Shown: one piece after another, positions 45,751 to 55,061 of the stretch
Layout of the letters: each line of letters begins with the position of its first letter
Position numbering within the stretch: the first letter of the stretch is position 1
Source: Prochlorococcus sp. AG-402-K14
Lineage (GTDB): Bacteria > Cyanobacteriota > Cyanobacteriia > PCC-6307 > Cyanobiaceae
Length of the DNA stretch: 64,000 bases
Assembly (NCBI GenBank): GCA_003216815.1
Contig: QCIG01000002.1
Coordinates: 1-64,000 of the forward strand
Direction of reading: 5' to 3'
Program-made: the position numbers and the translations under genes
Notes under the pieces: model-generated
The model's input: only the letters and a program-made list of their open reading frames with translations
Told to the model about the DNA's origin: nothing
Database searches by the model: none

Positions 45751-46635
45751 TTACATTTTCTTACACCATTCTCCATCTTTTGCATTTAACCATTCATTGG
45801 TTTCTTCGTCTCCGAGAGTTGCTGCAACTTTGTAGTCCTTGCATGCACCTTCGTAATCTCCTAATTCTTCAGCAATATATCCACGGTTATAGTAATAGAT
45901 ATACTTTTCTTCAGTCGGATAGTTCGCTTCTATTGCTTTATTATAGTTGAGTAATGCACCTTGAAGGTCTCCTAGATTTTCTTGTGCTATACCTAACTCG
46001 TTGTAATAATCTGAATCCATTTGGCAATGAACTAAGGTTTTTATTTTGGGACAATCTACATACATTCTTTGTCTATTTTCATACTTTAAATAAAGTTCAC
46101 CTGCTTTCTTATAGTCATTTTCTGCTTGCTTATAATTTTCTAATTCTAAATTATACCAACCACGATTTTCAAAGTATAGACCGTCTTCTGGGTATGCTTT
46201 TATTGCTAAATTTATATATTTAATAGCATTCTTGTAATCTCCTGATTCTTCATATTCCAAAGCAATATTATTATAAGCATATTGATTACCTCTCTCACTA
46301 TCTAATTCCATTGACTTTAAATAATCTTTAATCGCTTCTTTGCTTTTTCCAAGTCCGCTATAAGCATTCCCTCTGTTGTAATATGCCGCACCTTCAAGTG
46401 AATAATTTTTAATTGCTTTATTAAAATACTCAAGTGCTTTTTGATACTCTCCTTTATTAAGCATTCTATAACCATTATCAAAGTTTAACTTATAGGCATT
46501 CCAATTCGTTGCCTTTACTTCTTGTTTAAATAAAGCAATATCACTGGATAATGTAAAGAAAATTATGCCTAAATTTGCTGAAAAAGGAATTACTAAAAAT
46601 GAAAGAAAAAAGGAATATAAGTTTTTAGTTTTCAT
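45751..46635 (-). CDS. Membrane-anchored TPR-repeat protein
   Basis: 294 residues. A signal anchor at about 8-30 is followed by about six TPR units, for example GEYQKALEYFNKAIKNYSLE, NALEYEESGDYKNAIKYINL. Cys appear in the C-terminal third. Expected to mediate protein-protein contacts at the membrane. It is the cargo of the second tRNA-linked cassette, and one of three TPR proteins in the window. Confidence 0.75.
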   Translation of the reverse strand: MKTKNLYSFFLSFLVIPFSANLGIIFFTLSSDIALFKQEVKATNWNAYKLNFDNGYRMLNKGEYQKALEYFNKAIKNYSLEGAAYYNRGNAYSGLGKSKEAIKDYLKSMELDSERGNQYAYNNIALEYEESGDYKNAIKYINLAIKAYPEDGLYFENRGWYNLELENYKQAENDYKKAGELYLKYENRQRMYVDCPKIKTLVHCQMDSDYYNELGIAQENLGDLQGALLNYNKAIEANYPTEEKYIYYYNRGYIAEELGDYEGACKDYKVAATLGDEETNEWLNAKDGEWCKKM

Positions 46636-46660
46636 ACTTACTCGGTAAATCTAATTGATA

Positions 46661-46978
46661 TTATCTCCAACCTTTGTCGTTGCATATATCTTTACTAGAT
46701 TTGATAGCTTTCCTCACGGAAGATTGTGATCTTGTTGGATATACTTGTTGGATTCCGTGGAAATGATTGATATGACTAGTGCTTTGAGTGTTGGGGGTTG
46801 TTCTGAATCGACCGTTCTGAAATCTTGTTGGATTTCTTGTTGGATTTTCGCCCTGATTTCGACTTTTTGTTCCTATGTCTTCCCTGGCCTGCCCTCCTGA
46901 ACACAAATCGACGGACACCCTATCCGCATATTTTTGTCTCATAAGGTCCCAAATATTCTCTTTGGAGGGTGTTTCCAA
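46661..46978 (-). CDS. Orphan hypothetical protein
   Basis: 105 residues with no hydrophobic segment; rich in Asn, Thr, Arg (GENPTRNPTRFQNGRFRTT). Its early segment KYADRVSVDL resembles the remnant at 45640 (KNAERVSVKL). The frame spans the second tRNA-like repeat, so it may be partly or wholly noncoding remnant. Confidence 0.3.
   Translation of the reverse strand: METPSKENIWDLMRQKYADRVSVDLCSGGQAREDIGTKSRNQGENPTRNPTRFQNGRFRTTPNTQSTSHINHFHGIQQVYPTRSQSSVRKAIKSSKDICNDKGWR
46916..46926 (+). repeat. Partial tRNA-Ser 3' end copy (candidate attachment site 2)
   Basis: CACCCTATCCG, one mismatch from tRNA-Ser 44080-44090; the flanking ACGGACACCCT...TCCGCAT is shared with the copy at 45643. Confidence 0.45.
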
Positions 46979-47038
46979 AAGTTCTATAAAATCTAAAGAG
47001 GTTATGCGGTTTCCTTAAGTTTTATAGGAAAGAAGGGA

Positions 47039-47356
47039 TTAAAAAATATCCATTTCAACGTCTAATTCAATATCCGTCTCATCAATATCAACAATTCCAT
47101 CATCATTGTAATCCCTATCTATTACATCGATTTCATTGTCTTAATATGCATGAAGTATTTCTGATTCAGAAGGAGTATCTCCTTTTTGGTTCCTAGAACG
47201 ATTTTCAGAAATATCTTCTGGATACCAATTATTTGGATCATTTTGTAATTCTGGATGTGTAGCGATATGAAACTTATGACTAATATCTTTATTTTTCCAA
47301 AATTCAAGTATTCTATCTGGATTATCTAGGACTGAAGAAGGAGTTTTGTCTAACAT
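47039..47356 (-). pseudogene. Small gene interrupted by an in-frame TAA
   Basis: Starting at ATG 47356 (MLDKTPSSVLDNPDRILEFW) the frame stops with TAA at 47141-47143. The same frame continues without a stop for about 32 codons to 47039-47041, with an EF-hand-like DRDYNDDGIVDIDE motif. The continuing coding sense suggests a single nonsense mutation, a sequencing error, or readthrough. The 5' part overlaps the divergent TPR-glycosyltransferase start by a few bases. Confidence 0.5.
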
Positions 47357-49736
47357 ATCTTTTACATCAATCAATCATGCAAAATCCCTATTCAAGGATC
47401 GAAATTATAAAGAAGCGATAACTACTTGTAATCAAATATTGGCTATAAAGAAAGATTCTATAGAAGCCTTACAATTATTATCCAATTCTATGCTTGCTCT
47501 AAAGAAGACAGAATTTGCAATATCTTATTTGGATCAAGCGCTTCAAATTGAACCCGATAATTATGAAATAATAAAAGATTTAGGAAATTTATATCAAGTG
47601 GCAGGGGATACAAATCAAGCAAAAGATTACTACATAAAATCTTTATCTATTAATCCAAATTATGCTCCTGCCCTTACTAATCTAGGTTCTATTTACCTTA
47701 AAGCTGGTAAGAAGCTAGAAGCGCTAAAACTTCAAATAAAAGCCACAGAGTCTGATAAGTCACTTACAGCAGCCTGGTACAACCTTAGCAATACTTACTT
47801 TCAGTTAAGGAAGTCAAAGGAAGCCAAGATTTCTATTCAAAAAGCTATTGAGCAAAATTCAAAATTATTCAATTCTCACTTTCTGTATTCATCTATTTTA
47901 CTTGAAGAAAATAATCTTCTGGCAGCACAGAAGTCTTTATTAAAAACAATTGAGCTAAAAGCTGATCATTTCACAGCATATTTTTTTCTAGCCTCCACAT
48001 ACATCAAGCAAGAAAAATTTGAAAAAGCAATCGTCCATCTGAAGAAAGTAATTAGTCTAAAGCCCAATCACATAAACGCTTATACAGAACTTGGTATGGT
48101 TTATAAAAATATTAAGAAATTAGATAGCGCAGAGGAATATTTACGAAAAGCAATTGAAGTTAACCCTAATTCTCCAATTGCATATTCTAATCTTGGAACC
48201 TTATTAATGGATATTGGTAAACTAGAAGAGGCATTGAAAATAACAAAAAAATCAATTGAATTAGATTCAAATTTTGCTACTGCTCATTATAACTTAGGGA
48301 ATATTTTTTATAAGTTAAATAATCTTGATTCTGCAATAAATTCCTATAAAAATGCAATAAGAATTAAACCTGATTTTGTTGAAGCTATTTTTAACATTGC
48401 AAGTTCATTTAAGGATAAAAATAATAATAATAAAGCTAAAATATATCTTAGAAAGGTAATAGAATTGTATCCAAATTACCCAGAAGCTTACAATAAGCTT
48501 GGGAACATTCTTATAGAGGAAAATAATATATGCTCATCTATTAAGTACTATTTAAAAGCTCTAAAATATAATTCAAATTATCCTGAAGCATACTATAATA
48601 TTGGTTTTGCTTATTACAAGCAGGGAGATATACATGCTGCAATAAGTAGTTATCAAAAAGCGATAGAAATTAGACCAAATTATGCAGAAGCACATTACAA
48701 TTTAGGTAATAGCTATTATGAAAATGGAGAATTTGAGTCTGCTATTAAATCTTTTCAGCAATCTCTTTTAATAAATGAAAATAATCCAGAAGCAAGATGG
48801 AATTTATCTTTTGCTCAAATGTTTATTGGGGACTATAAATCCGGTTGGGAAAATTATGAAGCAAGATGGAATATAGAAGATGCAACGATACCTCATGCAA
48901 TTCCTAAAATCCCAAAATGGTGTGGAGAAAAATTAGATATTGGTGAGAAATTACTAGTAGTGAGTGAACAGGGATTAGGAGACACAATTCATTTCATGAG
49001 ATATATACCTTATCTTAAAAAGCTTAATATCAATATTTCTTTTTGCGCTCAGAAAAGCTTACATGGAATTATTAAATCATCGAATATTCATAAAGACCCA
49101 TTAACAATATCACAAGCAAATATAGTTTCCGACGGTAAATGGATTCCTTTACTATCAATACCTCAATATATTGGTGTTGATTCTAATAATCCTATCATTA
49201 ATGATCCATATATTTCAGTTAATCATAAACTCATAGAAAGTTGGAAAAATCTTATTAAGACTAAAAGTAAACCGATTATTGGTATTAGTTGGCAGGGTAA
49301 CCCAAAGCTGGAAACTGGAGCATGGAAAGGAAGATCTATCCCCTTAGAAGCTTTTTCTAATATTGCAAGGTGTGATGAATTTAGCTTTTTATCATTGCAA
49401 AAAGAATTTGGTGCAGAGCAATTAGAAAGTGTTTCATTTAAGAATAAGTTTCTTGATTGTCAAAGCAAAATCAATAAAACCAATGACTTTCTAGATACAG
49501 CAGCAATAATACAAAATTGCGATCTAATTATCACAATTGATTCATGTGTTGCTCACCTGGCGGGAGCTATGGGTAAGCCAACATGGGTTCTACTTAAAAA
49601 AAATATAACATGGAGATATGGTCTAAATAAGAGAACATTTTGGTATCCTTCAATGAACCTATTTCATCAAAAAGAAATTAATAACTGGGAGGAGTTGATG
49701 AGTAGAGTCGCTTTAGAATTAAAACTTTTATTTTGA
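47346..49736 (+). CDS. TPR-repeat protein with C-terminal GT9-like glycosyltransferase domain
   Basis: 796 residues. About thirteen TPRs cover residues 5-475 (for example EAYYNIGFAYYKQGDIHAAI). The C-terminal domain has LLVVSEQGLGDTIHFMRY, IIGISWQGNPKLETGAWKGR, DLIITIDSCVAHLAGAMGKP and TWVLLKK, like GT9 or heptosyltransferase-type enzymes. Substrate unknown. Probably TTG-initiated at 47346. In cyanobacterial islands such proteins likely modify glycans or glycoproteins. Confidence 0.85.
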   Translation: MSNISFTSINHAKSLFKDRNYKEAITTCNQILAIKKDSIEALQLLSNSMLALKKTEFAISYLDQALQIEPDNYEIIKDLGNLYQVAGDTNQAKDYYIKSLSINPNYAPALTNLGSIYLKAGKKLEALKLQIKATESDKSLTAAWYNLSNTYFQLRKSKEAKISIQKAIEQNSKLFNSHFLYSSILLEENNLLAAQKSLLKTIELKADHFTAYFFLASTYIKQEKFEKAIVHLKKVISLKPNHINAYTELGMVYKNIKKLDSAEEYLRKAIEVNPNSPIAYSNLGTLLMDIGKLEEALKITKKSIELDSNFATAHYNLGNIFYKLNNLDSAINSYKNAIRIKPDFVEAIFNIASSFKDKNNNNKAKIYLRKVIELYPNYPEAYNKLGNILIEENNICSSIKYYLKALKYNSNYPEAYYNIGFAYYKQGDIHAAISSYQKAIEIRPNYAEAHYNLGNSYYENGEFESAIKSFQQSLLINENNPEARWNLSFAQMFIGDYKSGWENYEARWNIEDATIPHAIPKIPKWCGEKLDIGEKLLVVSEQGLGDTIHFMRYIPYLKKLNINISFCAQKSLHGIIKSSNIHKDPLTISQANIVSDGKWIPLLSIPQYIGVDSNNPIINDPYISVNHKLIESWKNLIKTKSKPIIGISWQGNPKLETGAWKGRSIPLEAFSNIARCDEFSFLSLQKEFGAEQLESVSFKNKFLDCQSKINKTNDFLDTAAIIQNCDLIITIDSCVAHLAGAMGKPTWVLLKKNITWRYGLNKRTFWYPSMNLFHQKEINNWEELMSRVALELKLLF

Positions 49737-49825
49737 ACTACGATAATCAAACTACCATTTATAGGAAGTTTTAATGTAATAAGAAACCTAAAGATTAAGT
49801 AGAGTCCCTTGAAAGCATAAGAGTC

Positions 49826-49855
49826 ATAACTAGATTATAAAATTACTCTAGTTAT
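49826..49855 (+). terminator. Possible terminator after TPR-glycosyltransferase
   Basis: 8-bp stem ATAACTAG with CTAGTTAT; loop of 14 nt; only a weak T-rich tail, about 90 nt past the stop. Confidence 0.3.
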
Positions 49856-49882
49856 TTAAATCTTTTATAGTTACGATAACTT

Positions 49883-50068
49883 ATGATTTTTATTTCTTGG
49901 AGTGAAAAAAAACCACTTAATATTCAGTTCATTAATGATAAACCTGAAAAGAAATTTATAAGAGAGATTGAGACTTTTTCAGGATTAGGATTAGTTCAAA
50001 GACGTTCCGGAAAACAAATAAGAGAAAATGAACTACTTGATAAAACAAAAAAAAGACTATATCCTTGA
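49883..50068 (+). CDS. Small basic hypothetical protein upstream of sulfotransferase
   Basis: 61 residues, basic, IRENELLDKTKKRLYP at the end. The following sulfotransferase start overlaps its stop by four bases, suggesting coupling. No family recognised. Confidence 0.5.
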   Translation: MIFISWSEKKPLNIQFINDKPEKKFIREIETFSGLGLVQRRSGKQIRENELLDKTKKRLYP

Positions 50069-50895
50069 AGTGTATAAAAAGCTGCATTGATGAGTTGCAT
50101 TTAATAACTTTCGCTCATGATCCGATAAATGTTTCTATTGCTAGTGAAATAAAATACCCTCTTATGGTTTGTTCTCATGAAAGGAGTGGGACGCATTTTC
50201 TTATGAATTCATTGTCTTCTTCTACTTTTTATACAAATGAACCTTACCTAGATTATGACTCTCTAGGATCAGCTATAAATTTTTTTAGTAAAAAAAGTAT
50301 ATTTTCTTTTATTCATAAGTGTTCAGATATTAGTACTAACAATGGTCTTTTTTGTGTCAATAGTATCATTAAATCTCATTTTCCACTTCCTTTGATTGGT
50401 GATGATTCCATTAATATTTTAAAAATTGTATATATATATAGAAACCCTGTTGATGTTTTTATATCTTTTTGGAAATTTTTACATAGATGGAAGTGGTTTG
50501 AAGGCCCTAAACTTGATTCTCCTCTAGAGCTAATGAGGAGTAGACCTTGCGGGCAATCGCAACGATACCAAATTGAAAATTATCATACTTATTTTTCTAG
50601 ATGGGCAAATCATGTAAGTAGTGCTTATATCGCATCAAAAAAAATAAAAAACATTACTTGTATTAATTATTCAGACTTGCTTTTTGATTATGCAAATAGT
50701 ATTGAAGATCTATGTGATCAACTTTCTGTTCAAATAATTGAAGAACCCAAAATGCCTAATAAGAGTAATTATATTAAAGGCGTCGGATCTTTAGAAGTTT
50801 CTGAAGATGTAAGAAATGAAATGAATGAATACTGTGGCAATGAGGTTCGGAAATATAAATTCCTACCTCTCGATATTATTAGAGACTTCTCCTGA
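50065..50895 (+). CDS. Sulfotransferase family protein
   Basis: 276 residues. The 5'-phosphosulfate loop is SHERSGTHFL (37-46). The 3'-phosphate region is IYRNPVDVFISFWKF. Predicted to transfer sulfate from PAPS to a sugar or lipid. Its PAP product would be removed by the CysQ-like enzyme at 9453, which fits. Probable TTG start at 50065. Confidence 0.82.
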   Translation: MKCIKSCIDELHLITFAHDPINVSIASEIKYPLMVCSHERSGTHFLMNSLSSSTFYTNEPYLDYDSLGSAINFFSKKSIFSFIHKCSDISTNNGLFCVNSIIKSHFPLPLIGDDSINILKIVYIYRNPVDVFISFWKFLHRWKWFEGPKLDSPLELMRSRPCGQSQRYQIENYHTYFSRWANHVSSAYIASKKIKNITCINYSDLLFDYANSIEDLCDQLSVQIIEEPKMPNKSNYIKGVGSLEVSEDVRNEMNEYCGNEVRKYKFLPLDIIRDFS

Positions 50896-51061
50896 ATTAA
50901 GGTTTTAATGATCTAAAAATTTTTTTAAGTTTAATATTCAATAGAATTTCAACCAATTAATTAGTCAGAGCTGTAATCAAAACAAATAAGATTAGACAAA
51001 GCAATGACAAAAGTCAGAATAGACAATAATATATAAAATAGAATGTATAGAGATTGAAAAA

Positions 51062-51673
51062 ATGATGATTCAGCTGCTCAGAAAGAAAACTAATCGAGCA
51101 TTTCCTCCTAGTGAAAGGCTTAAATTTGCGTTAATTCAGAAATTTAATCTAAGAGATGGAGATAAAGTAAATGGGTTTACTTTGATTGAATTAATAGTTG
51201 TTGTAATGATCATTGGAATTCTCTCTTCTATAGCTGTACCTCAGTTCTTATCCTCCGCTGATAAGGCTAAGCAAAAAGAGGCGAGTCTTTTAATGGGTTC
51301 TTATTTAAAAGCTGCTCAATCTTATTACACGGAATACAGCAGTGTCCCAGTAAACGCAGGAGGTATCAAAAATTATGTTTCAGTAACTCAATGTCCAAGT
51401 AGTGGAGGCGCTTCTGCTTGTAAAAGTGCCACCCCAAGTGTAGTGAGTGATAATTCTTACCAGTGGTTTTCACCCTCGGGCAATTACAGAATCCTTATGG
51501 AAAGGAATGCTCAACGTTTTCGAATAATGTCTTATCCACATGGTGGTTCATATGCCAATACAGGATATGGAGTTAAAGCTTGTTTCAACCCCGCGACTGG
51601 AGGAGCAAAAGTTTTTGAGAATACTGGAACAGCTCAGCAAGGTCAGAGAAATATGGCATGGCCAAATTGTTAA
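51062..51673 (+). CDS. pilA: Type IV major pilin (PilA-like)
   Basis: 203 residues. A long positively charged leader (about 38 residues) ends in VNG, then FTLIELIVVVMIIGILSSIA starts the N-terminal pilin helix. Prepilin peptidase (PilD) would cut after the Gly; Glu5 is present. The globular domain has three Cys, including CPSSGGASACKS. It is first in a tandem row of pilin-like genes. It is the likely major subunit because of its length and classical features. Confidence 0.88.
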   Translation: MMIQLLRKKTNRAFPPSERLKFALIQKFNLRDGDKVNGFTLIELIVVVMIIGILSSIAVPQFLSSADKAKQKEASLLMGSYLKAAQSYYTEYSSVPVNAGGIKNYVSVTQCPSSGGASACKSATPSVVSDNSYQWFSPSGNYRILMERNAQRFRIMSYPHGGSYANTGYGVKACFNPATGGAKVFENTGTAQQGQRNMAWPNC

Positions 51674-51698
51674 GAGAAGATATGAATTTATTGTTTAA

Positions 51699-53840
51699 TT
51701 GATGGAGAAGAAACCTCTAGTTAGAGTTAATGAGTTATTTTTGGATGAATCAAGTGGATTTGCTATATCACAAATATTAGTCTTAGGAATAGGTTTGGCA
51801 GTTATAACTAGCGGAATATTATCTGCTGCTTTGCTAGGTCTAAAAGAATCAAAAATAAGTAGACAAGAACTCATGGCTAAAACAGCTTCTGAGTCTGGTG
51901 TGACTACTTTTAGGGCACTCTTAAATGATAATGGTGATAGTCTATTTTATTATTTTTGGTTGACTAAAAACTGCTCAATTAATGCCATTGAATGTCCTAC
52001 TAATATATTAAATTCAACCATTGCAAATCCATCAAATCAGTTCTGGGAAGATAAAGATTGGTGTAATGGTAATCAAAATTGCAAAGGAAGAAGAGTCGCT
52101 CCATTATGTAATTATGAAAGGAAAATAGGTTGGAATAGAACTACAAATTATTTCAAAACACTTCTTGATGGGACCCCCGACAAAATTGGATATGATCTTC
52201 TTGGAGCAAAAAAGGAATTTAATCAGTTTTATGATATTAAATCTACAGAATTTACTGGCTCAGAGGATTATGGAATAACTTCAATATTATTAGAAGGAAT
52301 TAATAAACCAATTTCTCAAAATGAAAAAACTGCATCGAATAAACTAAGAGTTAATTTCCAAGTTAATAAAAAAATTCCTTTATCAGGGTTCGCTTTTTTG
52401 AGTATTGGTGAGAACGTAGACGATGATGAGGATTCATTATTTTTGGGTAATTTAAATATATACGGTGATAATGGATCATCTCCTAAAGGCTCAATAATTT
52501 GGAGGAGGAATTTAGACGATAACTTTTCAGATTGTGCATCTTTCAGACAACAGGCCAAATCAAACAACTCAAATTTTCCAAGAAAAGGGAATGGTGGAAT
52601 TTGGGTACAGCCACTAAAAATGCCTAAAGAACCATCACTTGGTGGAATTAAGGATATTGGTATTCTGATTTGCACTCCTGAAGTAATAAATAGAAGAGGA
52701 ACTGCATGCAAATTAAATAACTTCCAAGAAAAAAAAACAAGAAATTATTTAATACATTCTATTTTTGCTAGTAGTCCAGGCTCAAGATTTGAGGTGTCAA
52801 CATCTGACGATTCCATCGTAAACTTGAAGATTCTTGGTGATATCGATATAAGTAATGGAGGTATTTTTTGTCACAGAGACAAATCATCTAAATGTGGCAG
52901 CGGGAATCCAAATAATTTAAATATCTTCTTTAGTCCACACTCTGATAATAGTGCTTCGAATTATAATAAATTAGTATGTCATCGGAATGGAAATGGCGGA
53001 GTAAAATTAAAGAATATTCATACCATAAGTTCATTAAATACAAAATATTTACCTGCAAATAGTTTTAATATTGATAATACAAATAATGAAAAGTTTAATG
53101 CTTTTATATATGCACCTAGTAATACCTTCATCTCAATAATGCCTGAAAACAAGTTAGTACAAACTGTCAATACCAATAGAAATAGTGTCTTAGGATCAAT
53201 GGTCGTAACTACAAGAGGAGTAAAAGGATGGATCAATGAAACAAGAGGTGGAAGATGGGAAGATAAAATGACTAATTTATTTGTAACATCCAATAATAAA
53301 TTGATACCTTCAGAGAATGGAGGAGTTACAGGTTCAATAGATACTTCATTTAAAAATCAAGATATAATAGCAATGGGTACTAAGAATGAATATCCAAAGA
53401 ATAATCTTATAAAGGATGTAATTCTTGCCTATAATAGAGAAAATAAAAATTATTCACTTTTTGGATTTGAAAAGCAAAGATCGAACCAAGCTAATGATTC
53501 GAGTTCACAACGCTCATTGCCCGTAAATAAAGGTATTATAAAAAGAAATCCAGTAATTAATTTAGGAACCAATCTGAATACTAGTCTAGCGATATATTGG
53601 TTAAACTTTTATAATATTAGATTATCAATAAGGCCAACTATATCTAATAGAGATTTTTCTGGTGCTGCTTGGGTGAAAAATCTATGTTTTGACAATAGAG
53701 GAAAGAAAAGATGGTATTTCAGTGAGAAATTTTATGATCAATTTAATAAGCAGCCTAAGGAAAAGATGAAATTTGGCGTTGGATATTATAGAGGCCAGTC
53801 AATATTATTATGGGATACTTTAAGAGATTTCAGATCATGA
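51699..53840 (+). CDS. Very large minor pilin-like protein (PilX/GspK-like)
   Basis: 713 residues. Leader ends SSG, then FAISQILVLGIGLAVIT; position 5 is Gln rather than Glu, as in tip minor pilins such as GspK. The remainder is a long, Asn and Ser rich extracellular domain with several Cys (for example CNGNQNCKGRRVAPLC). Unusual in length for a pilin and possibly an adhesin. The start codon has a 25-nt gap from pilA and its stop overlaps the next gene by four bases. Confidence 0.75.
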   Translation: MMEKKPLVRVNELFLDESSGFAISQILVLGIGLAVITSGILSAALLGLKESKISRQELMAKTASESGVTTFRALLNDNGDSLFYYFWLTKNCSINAIECPTNILNSTIANPSNQFWEDKDWCNGNQNCKGRRVAPLCNYERKIGWNRTTNYFKTLLDGTPDKIGYDLLGAKKEFNQFYDIKSTEFTGSEDYGITSILLEGINKPISQNEKTASNKLRVNFQVNKKIPLSGFAFLSIGENVDDDEDSLFLGNLNIYGDNGSSPKGSIIWRRNLDDNFSDCASFRQQAKSNNSNFPRKGNGGIWVQPLKMPKEPSLGGIKDIGILICTPEVINRRGTACKLNNFQEKKTRNYLIHSIFASSPGSRFEVSTSDDSIVNLKILGDIDISNGGIFCHRDKSSKCGSGNPNNLNIFFSPHSDNSASNYNKLVCHRNGNGGVKLKNIHTISSLNTKYLPANSFNIDNTNNEKFNAFIYAPSNTFISIMPENKLVQTVNTNRNSVLGSMVVTTRGVKGWINETRGGRWEDKMTNLFVTSNNKLIPSENGGVTGSIDTSFKNQDIIAMGTKNEYPKNNLIKDVILAYNRENKNYSLFGFEKQRSNQANDSSSQRSLPVNKGIIKRNPVINLGTNLNTSLAIYWLNFYNIRLSIRPTISNRDFSGAAWVKNLCFDNRGKKRWYFSEKFYDQFNKQPKEKMKFGVGYYRGQSILLWDTLRDFRS

Positions 53841-54424
53841 TTTATTTTGACTTTAAAAGATATTTCTCTTTAAATAAGTTCGAAAAGGGCTTTGGATTGG
53901 TTGATTCAATTCTTAGTATAATGATGCTTGGAACTTTATTAACATATAGTGTTTACTTTGCATCAAAAAGAGCTGGTGTTACTAGTAAATCAAATATTAC
54001 TCGAGCAATAAATAAGGAAATTCATAGAGATATAGAGAGGCTAAAGTCAGATTTATGGAATATTTATTATGATAGAAATAGTAAAGGATATAATAATAAA
54101 ACAAGTAATGGAAAAATAGATTGTTATGATATGAAAGCTACTATAACTAAATTAGATAATTGGAGAAGAGGTAATAATAGTAAATCAAATTTAATTCAAT
54201 CATGGACTCCATCTAAAAGCTCAAATAAAGTATTTACAGGAGTACCTGTTAAAATTACTAGACAATTAATTACATCTAGACCATTGAATATAACCTATAC
54301 AGGTATTAATAAAAGTATAGCAAATATTACTTATAGAGTTGAATGGGGAGGGAATAATATTCAATGGTTAAGTGTTGCTTTGGGAAGTGAGGCTCATAGT
54401 TGGTGTCCTCAGATGAGTTATTAA
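53837..54424 (+). CDS. Minor pilin-like protein (PilV/GspI-like)
   Basis: 195 residues from ATG at 53837, overlapping the previous stop (ATGA). A short leader ends in KG, followed by FGLVDSILSIMMLGTLLTYS, a pilin helix with Asp at position 5 instead of Glu. Globular part has two Cys (KIDCYDM and HSWCPQM). The frame also opens upstream at 53810, but that start lies inside the previous gene. Probable minor pilin. Confidence 0.72.
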   Translation: MIYFDFKRYFSLNKFEKGFGLVDSILSIMMLGTLLTYSVYFASKRAGVTSKSNITRAINKEIHRDIERLKSDLWNIYYDRNSKGYNNKTSNGKIDCYDMKATITKLDNWRRGNNSKSNLIQSWTPSKSSNKVFTGVPVKITRQLITSRPLNITYTGINKSIANITYRVEWGGNNIQWLSVALGSEAHSWCPQMSY

Positions 54425-55057
54425 ATGAAAATAAATTCCAAAGAAGGTTTTACAATAATAGAACTAATAGTAGTTATTTTTTTAATTAGTTTTTTTTCTG
54501 CCTTAGGCGTACCTTCAATATTAAATTGGAAAAGAAATCAAAATGTAAATGCATATTCAAGAGAATTAAGCGAATTTATTAGGTTAGTTAGAAAAGATTC
54601 TAGAAGATGGGGGGCGAGTTGTGATTTAAAAGTAAAACAATTAAGCTTTAATGCAGAGGGTAAAGGATTTGTTGTTCAATGTGATTATGGCAATGCTTTA
54701 AAAACTAATATTAATTGTGAGCGTGATATCTATTTGTCAAAACTTAATTCAAATAAAGAATGCAGGCTTAATTACTTAGTCCCATCTATTAATAAAAAAA
54801 ATAATATCTTTCAAGTTGTAAGTGATAGTTTTAGTACAACTCCAAATGGGAGGATAAGTAATGATGATTCAATTATTATTGTAGTCGGGTCTATTTTTTA
54901 TAATCAAGGTTCCAAACAGTTAAACTGTTTAAAAGTTACATCTCCAAGTGGACATGTTAAGCAAGGTAAATTCTCAAGAATAATAGTTTCAAATAATATT
55001 TATAGAAGTCAAATAGATAATAGAATTGATAAAAGACAATGTATTTTTAGGAGTTAA
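54425..55057 (+). CDS. Minor pilin-like protein (FimT/GspH-like)
   Basis: 210 residues. Leader MKINSKEG is followed by FTIIELIVVIFLISFFSALG, a normal pilin helix with Glu5. The globular part has several Cys. Abuts the previous gene with no gap. FimT/GspH-type minor pilins aid assembly initiation and DNA uptake in transformable bacteria. Confidence 0.8.
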   Translation: MKINSKEGFTIIELIVVIFLISFFSALGVPSILNWKRNQNVNAYSRELSEFIRLVRKDSRRWGASCDLKVKQLSFNAEGKGFVVQCDYGNALKTNINCERDIYLSKLNSNKECRLNYLVPSINKKNNIFQVVSDSFSTTPNGRISNDDSIIIVVGSIFYNQGSKQLNCLKVTSPSGHVKQGKFSRIIVSNNIYRSQIDNRIDKRQCIFRS

Positions 55058-55061
55058 ATAA

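Noticed and set aside
47122..47307. 61-residue minus-strand frame
   Set aside because: It is an out-of-frame shadow of the EF-hand-like gene with the in-frame TAA.
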